Shown piece by piece: positions 1 to 5,265 of a stretch of DNA of 5,265 nt. The stretch's first letter is position 1. The number at the start of each line of letters is the position of its first letter. The DNA is from Lachnospiraceae bacterium UBA1753. GTDB taxonomy: Bacteria > Bacillota > Clostridia > Lachnospirales > Lachnospiraceae. The translations under genes were made by a program, and so were the position numbers. The stretch spans positions 1-5,265 of the forward strand of contig DCHL01000160.1 of NCBI GenBank assembly GCA_002317595.1, given 5' to 3'. Below the pieces are notes generated by a model. It was given only the letters and a program-made list of their open reading frames with translations. It ran no database searches and was not told where the DNA came from.

Positions 1-57
1 GTTTCTCCCTCATTCGTTGCCTCTCGCCCCCCCTGGATCAATAAAGCGAACAAAAGA
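1..57. other. Left-edge segment, no confident gene
   Basis: No gene can be supported here. Plus-strand frame 3 is open from the window edge to a TAA at 42-44, just before the terminator hairpin, so this could be the last dozen or so codons of a plus-strand gene convergent with the lipoprotein gene. The tail (ending SPPLDQ) matches no family I recognise and is far too short to judge. Confidence 0.15.
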
Positions 58-100
58 GGAAGCCCTCAGCCGCCAGACGGTGGCCGAGGGCTTCCTTTCT
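51..100 (-). terminator. Rho-independent terminator, possibly bidirectional
   Basis: A long hairpin pairs GGAAGCCCTC (58-67) with GAGGGCTTCC (86-95) in ten perfect base pairs. After one A/C mismatch the pairing continues through 69-74 with 79-84 (one G.T pair), leaving a four-base loop. Read on the minus strand the stem is followed by TCTTTTGTT, which gives a U-rich tail. It lies about 40 nt after the TAG stop of the lipoprotein gene, so it should end that transcript. On the plus strand the stem is followed by TTTCT, so it may also stop transcription arriving from the left. Confidence 0.85.
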
Positions 101-134
101 AGTGCGCCTCGCGACGCATATTTCTCCGAAAGAA

Positions 135-1502
135 CTATTCAACCTCAAAGGAACTAAGCTCCAGCGAGCCGTCATACCCGCTCTCGCTGATTGCAAAGTA
201 TTTTGTTGTACCGCTCTCGTCGATATAAGAGAAGCCATAGCTCGGGGTGTCACCCCAGAATGTCATCTTCACAAGAAGCGGCCGCTCCGCGCGAAGCTCC
301 TCAGACGAGTACAGTACCTCTGTGTCAAAAATTATTCGTCCGTCTTCATCGACATCCTTGAAGGTCAGCCCAAGGAACTTGAATTCACTCACGCTGTAGG
401 AGGTCGTGAGCATTATCTGTGTCTGATACTCACTCTTGTCCGCAGTGAATACATCATACTTTGGATGCCACGAAATCAAGTCCGCAGCCCAGCCCACATC
501 AACCTTGGATATTCCTGAGGATGCGTTCATCGTATCGGAATGTCCTTCTCCATCAGAAACCTCCACGACAGAATCCCCTTCAACAGTCGAAAACGGTGTG
601 AGTTCAACGCTTATCATCCTTGCCTCAAGATCCGCTGAGAGCTTGCCGAACTCCTCGTCAGTTATATCCATTTTCTCCGAGGCCTTCTTGTCCCACTCCC
701 CCGTGGTATTGTGGTAGTAGCCCACAACCGATGCATCCTCATCGGTTTCGTAGGAAAAATAATAGTCTTTACACTTTAGCTCGCTTCTATCCTTCGCCAC
801 CTCGTACTGTCCGAAAATGGTGTACATCGCGCCATTGGAACCACTGTTATAGATGCTCATATCATCAAGAAGAGCGTATCTGTTTCTCGCCCAACCTTCA
901 ACCACACAGTTAGCCCTGCCTTCATAGCAGGTATAAAGTGCCAGGATTGACGAGCCATAGCACTTACCACCCTCCTGACTATCGATTGTTCCAATTATAA
1001 TCTCAGGAACTGTGTCGCTGTTGACATCAAGATACCCGTAGCCAATGGAGCCAAGGACTTCTTCGGCATGAATTCCCTCGCTCGATGCTCCCCAGGCAAT
1101 CGCCTCAGATACACCCGAACTGCCATCCACGATGGCATCGCTGTCAGGACCTGCCTTTATCATCTCCACATAATCAGTAACGAGCTGTCCGAACACTCTG
1201 TTTACCTCGGCATCATCAGGAATTGCGTCCTTTGAAGCAACGCCTGAACCATCAGAATCAGAAACTCCATTAGCCCCCGACTCTCCATTAGCCCCTAACT
1301 CTCCATTAGCACCCGATGTTCCACCAGCCCCCGTCGAAACCTCGGTATCAGAAGAAGCATCCGAAGATGTTCCTGCACTCCCCTTCTCGGCGCCTACTAT
1401 CGTTTCCGTAGCAGATGCGGCCTTATTTTTTCCGCAGCCTGTGATAACCATCGCTAGGAGAACGAGTGTTAACCACATCATAAATATCTTACTAATCTTC
1501 AT
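135..1502 (-). CDS. Putative secreted lipoprotein of unknown function
   Basis: A 455-residue lipoprotein, probably anchored on the outer face of the cytoplasmic membrane. Residues 1-22 form a signal peptide (MKISKIF, then a hydrophobic core). The lipobox ITGC puts the lipidated cysteine at residue 23. Residues 24 to about 100 are a low-complexity linker rich in Ser, Gly, Ala, Asp and Glu, with three GANGxx hexapeptides at 64-81. The globular part starts near 101. It contains GYGYLDVNSDTVPEIIIG (154-171), which resembles the 'Y-x-D-x-N-x-D-G-x-x-E-L' segments common in clostridial lipoproteins, and an Asp-rich DVDEDGR at 383-389. I do not recognise a named domain and see no enzyme motif. It does not look like a family 3 solute-binding protein. 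The frame extends upstream to a TTG at 1526, but the ATG at 1502 has a good Shine-Dalgarno (AAGGGGA) at proper spacing and begins a normal signal peptide. It appears monocistronic, between two terminators; no clear promoter was found. Confidence 0.9.
   Translation of the reverse strand: MKISKIFMMWLTLVLLAMVITGCGKNKAASATETIVGAEKGSAGTSSDASSDTEVSTGAGGTSGANGELGANGESGANGVSDSDGSGVASKDAIPDDAEVNRVFGQLVTDYVEMIKAGPDSDAIVDGSSGVSEAIAWGASSEGIHAEEVLGSIGYGYLDVNSDTVPEIIIGTIDSQEGGKCYGSSILALYTCYEGRANCVVEGWARNRYALLDDMSIYNSGSNGAMYTIFGQYEVAKDRSELKCKDYYFSYETDEDASVVGYYHNTTGEWDKKASEKMDITDEEFGKLSADLEARMISVELTPFSTVEGDSVVEVSDGEGHSDTMNASSGISKVDVGWAADLISWHPKYDVFTADKSEYQTQIMLTTSYSVSEFKFLGLTFKDVDEDGRIIFDTEVLYSSEELRAERPLLVKMTFWGDTPSYGFSYIDESGTTKYFAISESGYDGSLELSSFEVE
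1265..1318 (-). repeat. Three 18-bp tandem repeats in the lipoprotein linker
   Basis: CTCCATTAGC occurs at 1265, 1283 and 1301 on the plus strand, an exact period of 18 bp. Read on the minus strand the units encode GANGEL, GANGES and GANGVS (residues 64-81 of the lipoprotein). The period is a multiple of three, so copy-number change by slippage would lengthen or shorten the linker without breaking the frame. Confidence 0.85.
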
Positions 1503-1587
1503 AAATCCCCTTATTTCAAAACTCAATAATTGCTTCGCAATTCTTTCGTAAAAATAGCGCAGCTACGCTGTTAATTATTTAATAACG
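1503..1587. other. AT-rich leader of the lipoprotein gene with small inverted repeats
   Basis: Between the importer terminator and the lipoprotein start are three short dyads: TTATT/AATAA (1575-1585), AGCG/CGCT (1556-1569) and AATTGC/GCAATT around a three-base loop (1528-1542). The last precedes the ribosome site (minus-strand AAGGGGA, about 1507-1513). A minus-strand TTAACA at 1574-1569 resembles a -35 box, but no good -10 stands at 16-18 nt, so the promoter stays unresolved. Confidence 0.4.
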
Positions 1588-1618
1588 CAAAAACCACCGC
1601 AAGTCTCCTCGCGGTGGC
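1588..1618 (-). terminator. Rho-independent terminator of the ABC importer operon
   Basis: CCACCGC (1594-1600) pairs perfectly with GCGGTGG (1611-1617) in a seven-base-pair GC-rich stem with a ten-base loop. On the minus strand five Ts follow directly (1593-1589). It lies only about 6 nt beyond the TAA stop of the ATPase gene. It ends the importer transcript and isolates the lipoprotein gene. Confidence 0.9.
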
Positions 1619-1623
1619 GAAAA

Positions 1624-2346
1624 TTATAATACCTTTGACAGGAAATCCTGCAGTCTGTCGCACTGTGGGTTGGCAAAAAATTCCTGGGGAGTGTTCTCCT
1701 CCATGATATTGCCGCCGTCCATGAACAGACACTTCGTTGCAACCTCACGGGCAAAGCCCATCTCGTGGGTAACGCAGACCATAGTCATACCAGACTCTGC
1801 CAGTTCCTTCATAACCTCAAGAACCTCACCAACCATCTCAGGGTCGAGGGCTGAGGTAGGCTCGTCAAAGAGCATAACCTTCGGATTCATTGCAAGGGAA
1901 CGCACAATGGCGATTCGCTGCTTCTGTCCACCAGAGAGCTGTGCGGGGTATGCATCAGCCTTCTCAACAAGATTAACCCTCTTAAGAAGTGCAAGCGCAT
2001 TCTCCTTAGCTTCCTCAGGCTTCTGAATCTTAAGCTTTGTGGGAGCCAGAATGATGTTGTCCATTATTGTAAGGTTGTTAAACAGATTGAAGTGCTGGAA
2101 CACCATACCCATGTGGCGTCTTACCTCATTGATATCTGTCTTCTTGTCCGTAATGAGCTTGCCGTCAAACCAGATTTCACCGCTTGTGGGTGTCTCGAGG
2201 AGATTGAGGCAGCGCAGGAAGGTACTCTTTCCCGAGCCGGAAGGACCTACCACTACTATTTTTTCCCCGGGAGAAATGTGATAATTCACACCCTGGAGAA
2301 CATGATTGTCATTGAATTTTTTGTGAAGATCTTTAACGGTTATCAC
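1624..2346 (-). CDS. glnQ: Polar amino acid ABC transporter, ATP-binding protein
   Basis: A 240-residue cytoplasmic ATPase that powers an amino acid importer of the GlnQ/HisP/ArtP class; this is the normal full length. Visible motifs are Walker A GPSGSGKST (34-42), the Q-loop glutamine Q84 in MVFQHFNLF, signature LSGGQ (137-141), Walker B VMLFDEP with D161 and E162, the D-loop SALD (165-168) and switch histidine H194. The segment LNLLETPTSGEI and the FQHFNLF motif are typical of the polar amino acid subfamily. The start is GTG at 2346, preceded by AGGAGG at 2362-2357 with a 10-nt gap. The gene overlaps the end of the permease gene by 14 nt, which suggests translational coupling. The symbol reflects family likeness only: glutamine specificity is not shown, because substrate choice lies mostly in the binding protein, which is absent here. 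Confidence 0.95.
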   Translation of the reverse strand: MITVKDLHKKFNDNHVLQGVNYHISPGEKIVVVGPSGSGKSTFLRCLNLLETPTSGEIWFDGKLITDKKTDINEVRRHMGMVFQHFNLFNNLTIMDNIILAPTKLKIQKPEEAKENALALLKRVNLVEKADAYPAQLSGGQKQRIAIVRSLAMNPKVMLFDEPTSALDPEMVGEVLEVMKELAESGMTMVCVTHEMGFAREVATKCLFMDGGNIMEENTPQEFFANPQCDRLQDFLSKVL

Positions 2347-3034
2347 CTTGACGCATCCTCCTCTCTAACATGGCAAACAGCATTGTGAGCAACTTGACTG
2401 CTATCAGGTAGATAACAGCGGCACCGATGAGTGGCATGAACGCATCATAGGTGCGGGATGCAATCTGATTGGCAACTCGTGTCAGATCAGAAAGTGAAAC
2501 GTATCCGACAATCGCCGTCTCCTTGAGCAGCACGATGAACTCGTTGCCAAGGGGAGGCAGTGCATTCTTAAACGCCTGGGGGAGGACGATGTATCTGAGC
2601 GTCTGCGCCGATGAAAGTCCAAGGGACCTTCCAGCCTCAGTCTGACCCTTGTCAACTGCAAGGATTCCGGCTCTGATAATCTCTGCCACGTAAGCGCCTG
2701 AGTTGATACCGAAGGAAAGCGTCGCAACGAGAACTCCGTTGTTCGTGCTCTTCAGAATGATGAACCACATAATCAGGAGCTGAAGCACACTGGGCGTTCC
2801 TCTGATGATGTCAATATAGATATCCGCTATGGTGTTGAGCACTGTAGGCTTGCCGTTCTTACTCGGCTGGAGCTTCATAAGCGCAACAATCGTTCCAAGG
2901 ATAATACCAATAATTGCGGCAAAAAATGCAATTTCTACTGTTATTCCAAAGCCCTTAATATACAGAAGCCATCTGTCTTCCGTAACAAAGGCGGCCACAA
3001 ACCTCTGCGAGGTCTTAGCAAGCCAGTCTCCCAT
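2333..3034 (-). CDS. Polar amino acid ABC transporter, permease
   Basis: A 233-residue integral membrane protein of the HisM/GlnP (His/Glu/Gln/Arg) permease family. It should form the membrane channel, as a homodimer or with another permease, docked to the ATPase encoded next. Hydrophobic stretches are clear at about 29-53, 83-94, 162-180 and 200-222, with a weaker one near 100-110. The family motif RGTP occurs at 78-81. The cytoplasmic EAA coupling loop, SGAYVAEIIRAGI followed by GQTEAGRSLGL, spans about 112-140. NEFIVLLKET (164-173) is also typical of the family. The ATG at 3034 is supported by AGGAGG at 3048-3043 with an 8-nt gap. It is the first gene of the two-gene operon and has its own candidate promoter. 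No second permease or solute-binding protein is adjacent. The transported amino acid is unknown. Confidence 0.95.
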   Translation of the reverse strand: MGDWLAKTSQRFVAAFVTEDRWLLYIKGFGITVEIAFFAAIIGIILGTIVALMKLQPSKNGKPTVLNTIADIYIDIIRGTPSVLQLLIMWFIILKSTNNGVLVATLSFGINSGAYVAEIIRAGILAVDKGQTEAGRSLGLSSAQTLRYIVLPQAFKNALPPLGNEFIVLLKETAIVGYVSLSDLTRVANQIASRTYDAFMPLIGAAVIYLIAVKLLTMLFAMLERRMRQGDNR

Positions 3035-3109
3035 ACTGTCTTCCTCCTGTTTCAGCGCACGTTCGGGCCATTCCCACTGCGTGCTGTTGCGTTCATAATT
3101 GTTCTTTTT

Positions 3110-3138
3110 ATCTTACACTCAGATGAATAATTATGCAA
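3110..3138 (-). promoter_or_regulatory. Candidate promoter of the ABC importer operon
   Basis: On the minus strand, TTGCAT (3138-3133) is followed after exactly 17 nt by TAAGAT (3115-3110). These match 3 of 6 and 4 of 6 consensus bases, so the promoter looks weak and may need an activator. Transcription would start near 3103, giving a leader of about 70 nt before the permease ATG. The three 25-bp repeats begin 3 nt upstream of the -35, and a degenerate repeat copy overlaps the -35/spacer region. Confidence 0.5.
3119..3134. repeat. Degenerate fourth copy of the 25-bp repeat core, inside the promoter
   Basis: TCAGATGAATAATTAT matches the repeat core TCGGATGAAAAAATAT (3149-3164) at 13 of 16 positions. 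It lies 30 bp rather than 25 bp from the first perfect unit. It covers part of the -35 to -10 spacer and two bases of the -35 of the importer promoter, so a protein bound there would interfere with RNA polymerase. Confidence 0.45.
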
Positions 3139-3141
3139 ATC

Positions 3142-3216
3142 ACTTTGATCGGATGAAAAAATATATACTTTAATCGGGTGAAAAAATATATACTTTGATC
3201 GGGTGAAAAAATATAC
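3142..3216. repeat. Three 25-bp tandem direct repeats upstream of the importer operon
   Basis: Three contiguous units start at 3142, 3167 and 3192. Each reads ACTTTRATCGGRTG, then six As, then TATAT (TATAC in the last unit). Units differ at only three positions: G/A at unit position 6, A/G at position 12 and T/C at position 25. They fill most of the gap between the regulator stop (3242) and the importer promoter, ending against its -35 box. The placement suggests a multi-site operator or activator-binding array. No spacers or nearby cas genes are present, so it is not a CRISPR array. No open frame uses it. Confidence 0.85.
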
Positions 3217-3241
3217 CTTGGCAGCCATGAAAGAGTGCTCA

Positions 3242-4138
3242 TCATATTTTTTCCCAGTTTATCATCTTCTCAAGTGTGGGGTTGTTGTTTGCTGACGACC
3301 ACACCATCTCAAAGTTCAGCGTCTCGGCGGTTCCATCATTGCGGACAATCGGAAGAATCTTGAGTTCAGGGTTGCTCATCTGAAGCCTGACAATGTACTC
3401 AGGCATGATGCTGATTCCTATTCCTATTGATATCATGAGCATAATCGTCTCGGGTTCCGGCTCAACTGCCACAACCCTTGGCACAAAACCGCCTCTCTTA
3501 TAAATGAGGACCATTTCCTCCATCTCTTCCTTTACTCTCGCATTGGGCTGCATCACGATGAAGCTCTCATCCTTCAGGTCAGAATACCTTACCACCGAGT
3601 TTTCTGACAGCGGATGTCCCTCGTAGAGGACCGCCATGATTGGGTAATTCCTGACATACTTATGCTCAAATTCATGCAGGATTCTCTCCGCAGGGGCAAT
3701 GGTGAACACCACGTCGCAGTCCCCCCGCTCGAGCGCTGACAGCAGTCCGCTCATCGTATCGCGCAAAAGATTAATCTTGATGTTTGGATAAGACGTGTGG
3801 AATCTTCTTAGAATCTCCGAGCAGTCACTGGTTCCAAAGCCACTGATGTAGCCCACAGTAATCTCGCCCTGCTCTCCCTCAGATGCCATTCTTGCAAGCC
3901 TCATTGCGATATCACTTCTGTCAAGAATTGCCCTGGCTTCCTTGAGATATACCTTGCCCGCAGTCGTAAGTTCCACGTGATGCTTGTCCCTGACGAAAAG
4001 AGGCGTGCCTATTATTTTTTCCAAAGATTTTATCTGCTGCGTCATGGCTGTCTGCGATATGTAGCATTTCTGCGCCGCCTTAGTGAAATTCAGGGTTTCC
4101 GCTGCAGTTACGAAATATTCAAGCTGATTCAGGTTCAT
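3242..4138 (-). CDS. LysR-family transcriptional regulator
   Basis: A 298-residue LysR-type regulator, full length for the family. The N-terminal winged helix-turn-helix starts with MNLNQLEYFVTAAETLNF. The recognition region is TKAAQKCYISQTAMTQQIKSL (19-39), followed by the typical LFVR (47-50) and LTTAG (57-61). A linker helix runs to about 88. The effector-binding domain starts at GEITVGY (91-97) and includes the usual LERGDCD (136-142) and GIGISIMPE (239-247) segments. The frame extends to a GTG at 4147, but I chose the ATG at 4138: it has a GGTGG ribosome site 5 nt upstream and gives the standard family start. It is transcribed divergently from the TrpB2 gene and lies upstream of the importer operon in the same direction. 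No clear terminator follows its TGA, so some read-through into the importer is possible. Its likely targets are the shared intergenic region, including its own promoter, and perhaps the repeats at 3142-3216. The effector is unknown. Confidence 0.95.
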   Translation of the reverse strand: MNLNQLEYFVTAAETLNFTKAAQKCYISQTAMTQQIKSLEKIIGTPLFVRDKHHVELTTAGKVYLKEARAILDRSDIAMRLARMASEGEQGEITVGYISGFGTSDCSEILRRFHTSYPNIKINLLRDTMSGLLSALERGDCDVVFTIAPAERILHEFEHKYVRNYPIMAVLYEGHPLSENSVVRYSDLKDESFIVMQPNARVKEEMEEMVLIYKRGGFVPRVVAVEPEPETIMLMISIGIGISIMPEYIVRLQMSNPELKILPIVRNDGTAETLNFEMVWSSANNNPTLEKMINWEKI

Positions 4139-4182
4139 ATGCGCCACCGTTCTTTAATAACTTTTTCTTATTACACACTCGC

Positions 4183-4211
4183 ATTTTATCATTTGCCGAT
4201 AAGTTATACAA
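4183..4211 (-). promoter_or_regulatory. Candidate promoter of the LysR-type regulator gene
   Basis: On the minus strand, TTGTAT (4211-4206) is followed after 17 nt by TAAAAT (4188-4183). A TGA directly before the -10 makes an extended -10 (TGnTAAAAT). Predicted start is near 4176, with a leader of about 38 nt. The -35 coincides with half of the dyad at 4206-4218, consistent with negative autoregulation. Confidence 0.5.
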
Positions 4212-4221
4212 TATGTATGAT
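4193..4221 (+). promoter_or_regulatory. Candidate promoter of the TrpB2 gene
   Basis: TTGCCG (4193-4198) and TATGAT (4216-4221) are separated by exactly 17 nt and match 4 of 6 and 5 of 6 consensus bases. Transcription would begin near 4228, leaving a leader of about 70 nt. That leader is too short for a T-box. It overlaps the opposing regulator promoter, so the two polymerase sites share DNA from 4193 to 4211. Confidence 0.6.
4206..4218. promoter_or_regulatory. Candidate LysR-type operator dyad between divergent promoters
   Basis: ATACA-ATA-TGTAT is an inverted repeat of two five-base arms around three bases. The overlapping stretch TATACAATATGTA (4205-4217) fits the T-N11-A pattern of LysR-type sites. 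It covers the regulator -35 and the TrpB2 spacer and -10. The region is AT-rich, so the pattern alone is weak evidence; position is the stronger argument. Confidence 0.4.
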
Positions 4222-4298
4222 TATGTCATCACACAGTAATTTGCACGGCCGTTCATAGGGCAGTCGCAATAATAAATCTATAGAAAGTGAGAAAAATT

Positions 4299-5265
4299 AT
4301 GAGCAACCAGATTCCTTACAAAATTTACCTTTCAGAAGATGAGCTGCCAAAGGCATGGTACAACATGAGAGCTGACATGAAGACCAAGCCCGCTCCCCTG
4401 TTAAATCCCGGCACTCTGCAGCCTCTTTCAAAGGAAGAGCTTACACCTATCTTCTGCGAGGAGCTTGTTGAGCAGGAGCTCGATGACAATACAGCATATG
4501 TAGAGATTCCCGATGATATCCGTAACTTCTATAAGATGTACAGACCTTCACCTGTAGTTCGTGCATACTACCTTGAGAAGGCTCTTGGAACTCCCGCTAA
4601 GATCTACTACAAGTTCGAGGGTAACAACACCAGCGGAAGCCACAAGCTCAACTCAGCAATCGCTCAGGCATATTACGCTAAGAAGCAGGGCCTCAAGGGT
4701 GTTACTACAGAGACTGGTGCAGGCCAGTGGGGAACAGCTCTTTCAATGGCATGTGCATACATGGAGCTTGACTGCAAGGTTTACATGGTTAAGGTTTCTT
4801 ACGAGCAGAAGCCCTTCAGACGCGAGGTTATGAGAACCTACGGCGCATCAGTTACTCCTTCTCCTTCAATGGAGACTCAGGTTGGTAGAAAAATTCTTGA
4901 GCAGCATCCTGGAACAACTGGTTCCCTCGGCTGTGCAATTTCTGAGGCAGTTGAAGTTGCAGTTACTAATGAAGGTTACAGATATGTACTCGGTAGCGTA
5001 CTCAACCAGGTACTCCTTCATCAGTCAGTTATCGGTCTTGAGGCTAAGGCAGCTCTCGACAAGTACAATGTAACTCCTGACATCATCATCGGATGTGCAG
5101 GCGGCGGCTCAAACCTCGGCGGTCTTATCGCTCCTTTCATGGGCGAGAAGCTCCGCGGCGAGAAGGACTACCGCATCATCGCAGTTGAGCCTGCTTCTTG
5201 TCCTAGCTTCACACGCGGAAAGTTCGCTTACGACTTCTGTGACACTGGTATGATCTGTCCTCTTG
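4299..5265 (+). CDS. trpB: TrpB2-type tryptophan synthase beta chain (3' end outside window)
   Basis: The first 322 residues of a pyridoxal phosphate enzyme that joins indole to a serine-derived aminoacrylate to make L-tryptophan in the cytosol. Visible motifs are the Schiff-base lysine K116 in SGSHKLNSA, the catalytic glutamate E138 in ETGAGQWG (the classical enzyme has ETGAGQHG), VSYEQKPFRR, the GSLG and GSVLNQVLLHQ segments, and the phosphate-binding loop GGGSN (268-272). The W at ETGAGQW, the SYEQKP motif and the longer N-terminus point to the TrpB2 branch rather than classical TrpB1. TrpB2 proteins are about 430-460 residues, so roughly 110-130 are missing at the window edge. The ATG at 4299 has AAAGTGAG 7 nt upstream. 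TrpB2 is usually considered independent of TrpA; some archaeal members prefer O-phosphoserine, which cannot be decided here. No trpA, trpC or other trp gene is visible on this side. Divergence from a LysR regulator suggests dedicated control. Confidence 0.93.
   Translation, partial: MSNQIPYKIYLSEDELPKAWYNMRADMKTKPAPLLNPGTLQPLSKEELTPIFCEELVEQELDDNTAYVEIPDDIRNFYKMYRPSPVVRAYYLEKALGTPAKIYYKFEGNNTSGSHKLNSAIAQAYYAKKQGLKGVTTETGAGQWGTALSMACAYMELDCKVYMVKVSYEQKPFRREVMRTYGASVTPSPSMETQVGRKILEQHPGTTGSLGCAISEAVEVAVTNEGYRYVLGSVLNQVLLHQSVIGLEAKAALDKYNVTPDIIIGCAGGGSNLGGLIAPFMGEKLRGEKDYRIIAVEPASCPSFTRGKFAYDFCDTGMICPL

Noticed and set aside
102..913. Plus-strand open frames opposite the lipoprotein gene
   Set aside because: They lie antisense to a gene with a clear signal peptide, lipobox and ribosome site. 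Their products are basic, Pro/Ser/Arg-rich and show no domain.
135..1502. The lipoprotein as the missing binding protein of the importer
   Set aside because: It is separated by a strong terminator and lacks the recognisable features of family 3 solute-binding proteins; its low-complexity linker and Asp-rich segments fit other clostridial lipoproteins better.
1670..2388. Plus-strand open frames opposite the ATPase gene
   Set aside because: They are antisense shadows of a motif-complete ABC ATPase, with no ribosome sites or recognisable domains.
3142..3216. Short CRISPR array
   Set aside because: The units are contiguous with no unique spacers between them, and no cas genes are present.
3142..3216. 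Phased A-tracts causing strong DNA bending, or plus-strand promoters from the repeated TATACT
   Set aside because: A 25-bp period does not match whole helical turns (about 21 or 31.5 bp). The TATACT boxes have no -35-like hexamer at 16-18 nt upstream.
3217..3241. Terminator after the LysR-type gene
   Set aside because: The minus strand here has T-runs but no GC-rich stem before them; the only dyad (TGGC/GCCA) has a one-base loop.
4228..4298. T-box or tryptophan attenuator in the TrpB2 leader
   Set aside because: The predicted leader is only about 70 nt. It has no T-box sequence, no run of Trp codons and no terminator hairpin; the ACGGCCGT palindrome at 4245-4252 is too short to serve.
4561..5073. 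Additional plus-strand open frames inside the TrpB2 gene
   Set aside because: They are out-of-frame readings within a gene that carries all the catalytic motifs in its own frame.

Overview
The window looks like chromosomal DNA from a Gram-positive Clostridia-type bacterium, probably Lachnospiraceae (Butyrivibrio-like). This is inferred from moderate GC content, strong AGGAGG ribosome sites, TTGACA/TATAAT-type promoters, stem-plus-U-run terminators, and a lipoprotein with a long Ser/Gly/Ala/Asp/Glu linker. No mobile element, tRNA, rRNA or CRISPR array is visible.

Layout from left to right. A strong, possibly bidirectional terminator (about 51-100) closes a minus-strand gene for an unrecognised lipoprotein (135-1502). 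A second terminator (about 1588-1618) separates that gene from a two-gene minus-strand operon for a polar amino acid ABC importer: the permease (2333-3034) and the ATPase (1624-2346), which overlap by 14 nt. The 207-nt region upstream of the permease (3035-3241) holds a candidate promoter. Directly behind it are three near-identical 25-bp direct repeats (3142-3216), and a fourth, degenerate copy lies inside the promoter. Next comes a minus-strand LysR-type regulator (3242-4138). It is divergent from a plus-strand TrpB2-type tryptophan synthase beta chain that starts at 4299 and runs off the right edge.

How the genes may work together (inference). The regulator and the TrpB2 gene share a 160-nt intergenic region with overlapping back-to-back promoters and a dyad that touches both. 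This recalls the TrpI/trpBA arrangement of Pseudomonas. TrpB2 enzymes are generally regarded as stand-alone, indole-using tryptophan synthases, so an indole-salvage or tryptophan-related locus is plausible. The importer downstream of the regulator could belong to the same regulon, but its substrate cannot be read from the sequence and its binding protein is not in the window.

The most unusual feature is the 25-bp repeat array upstream of the importer. It looks like a multi-site operator whose regulator is not known. The lipoprotein, with its 18-bp in-frame tandem repeats and unassigned C-terminal half, is the other poorly explained element.
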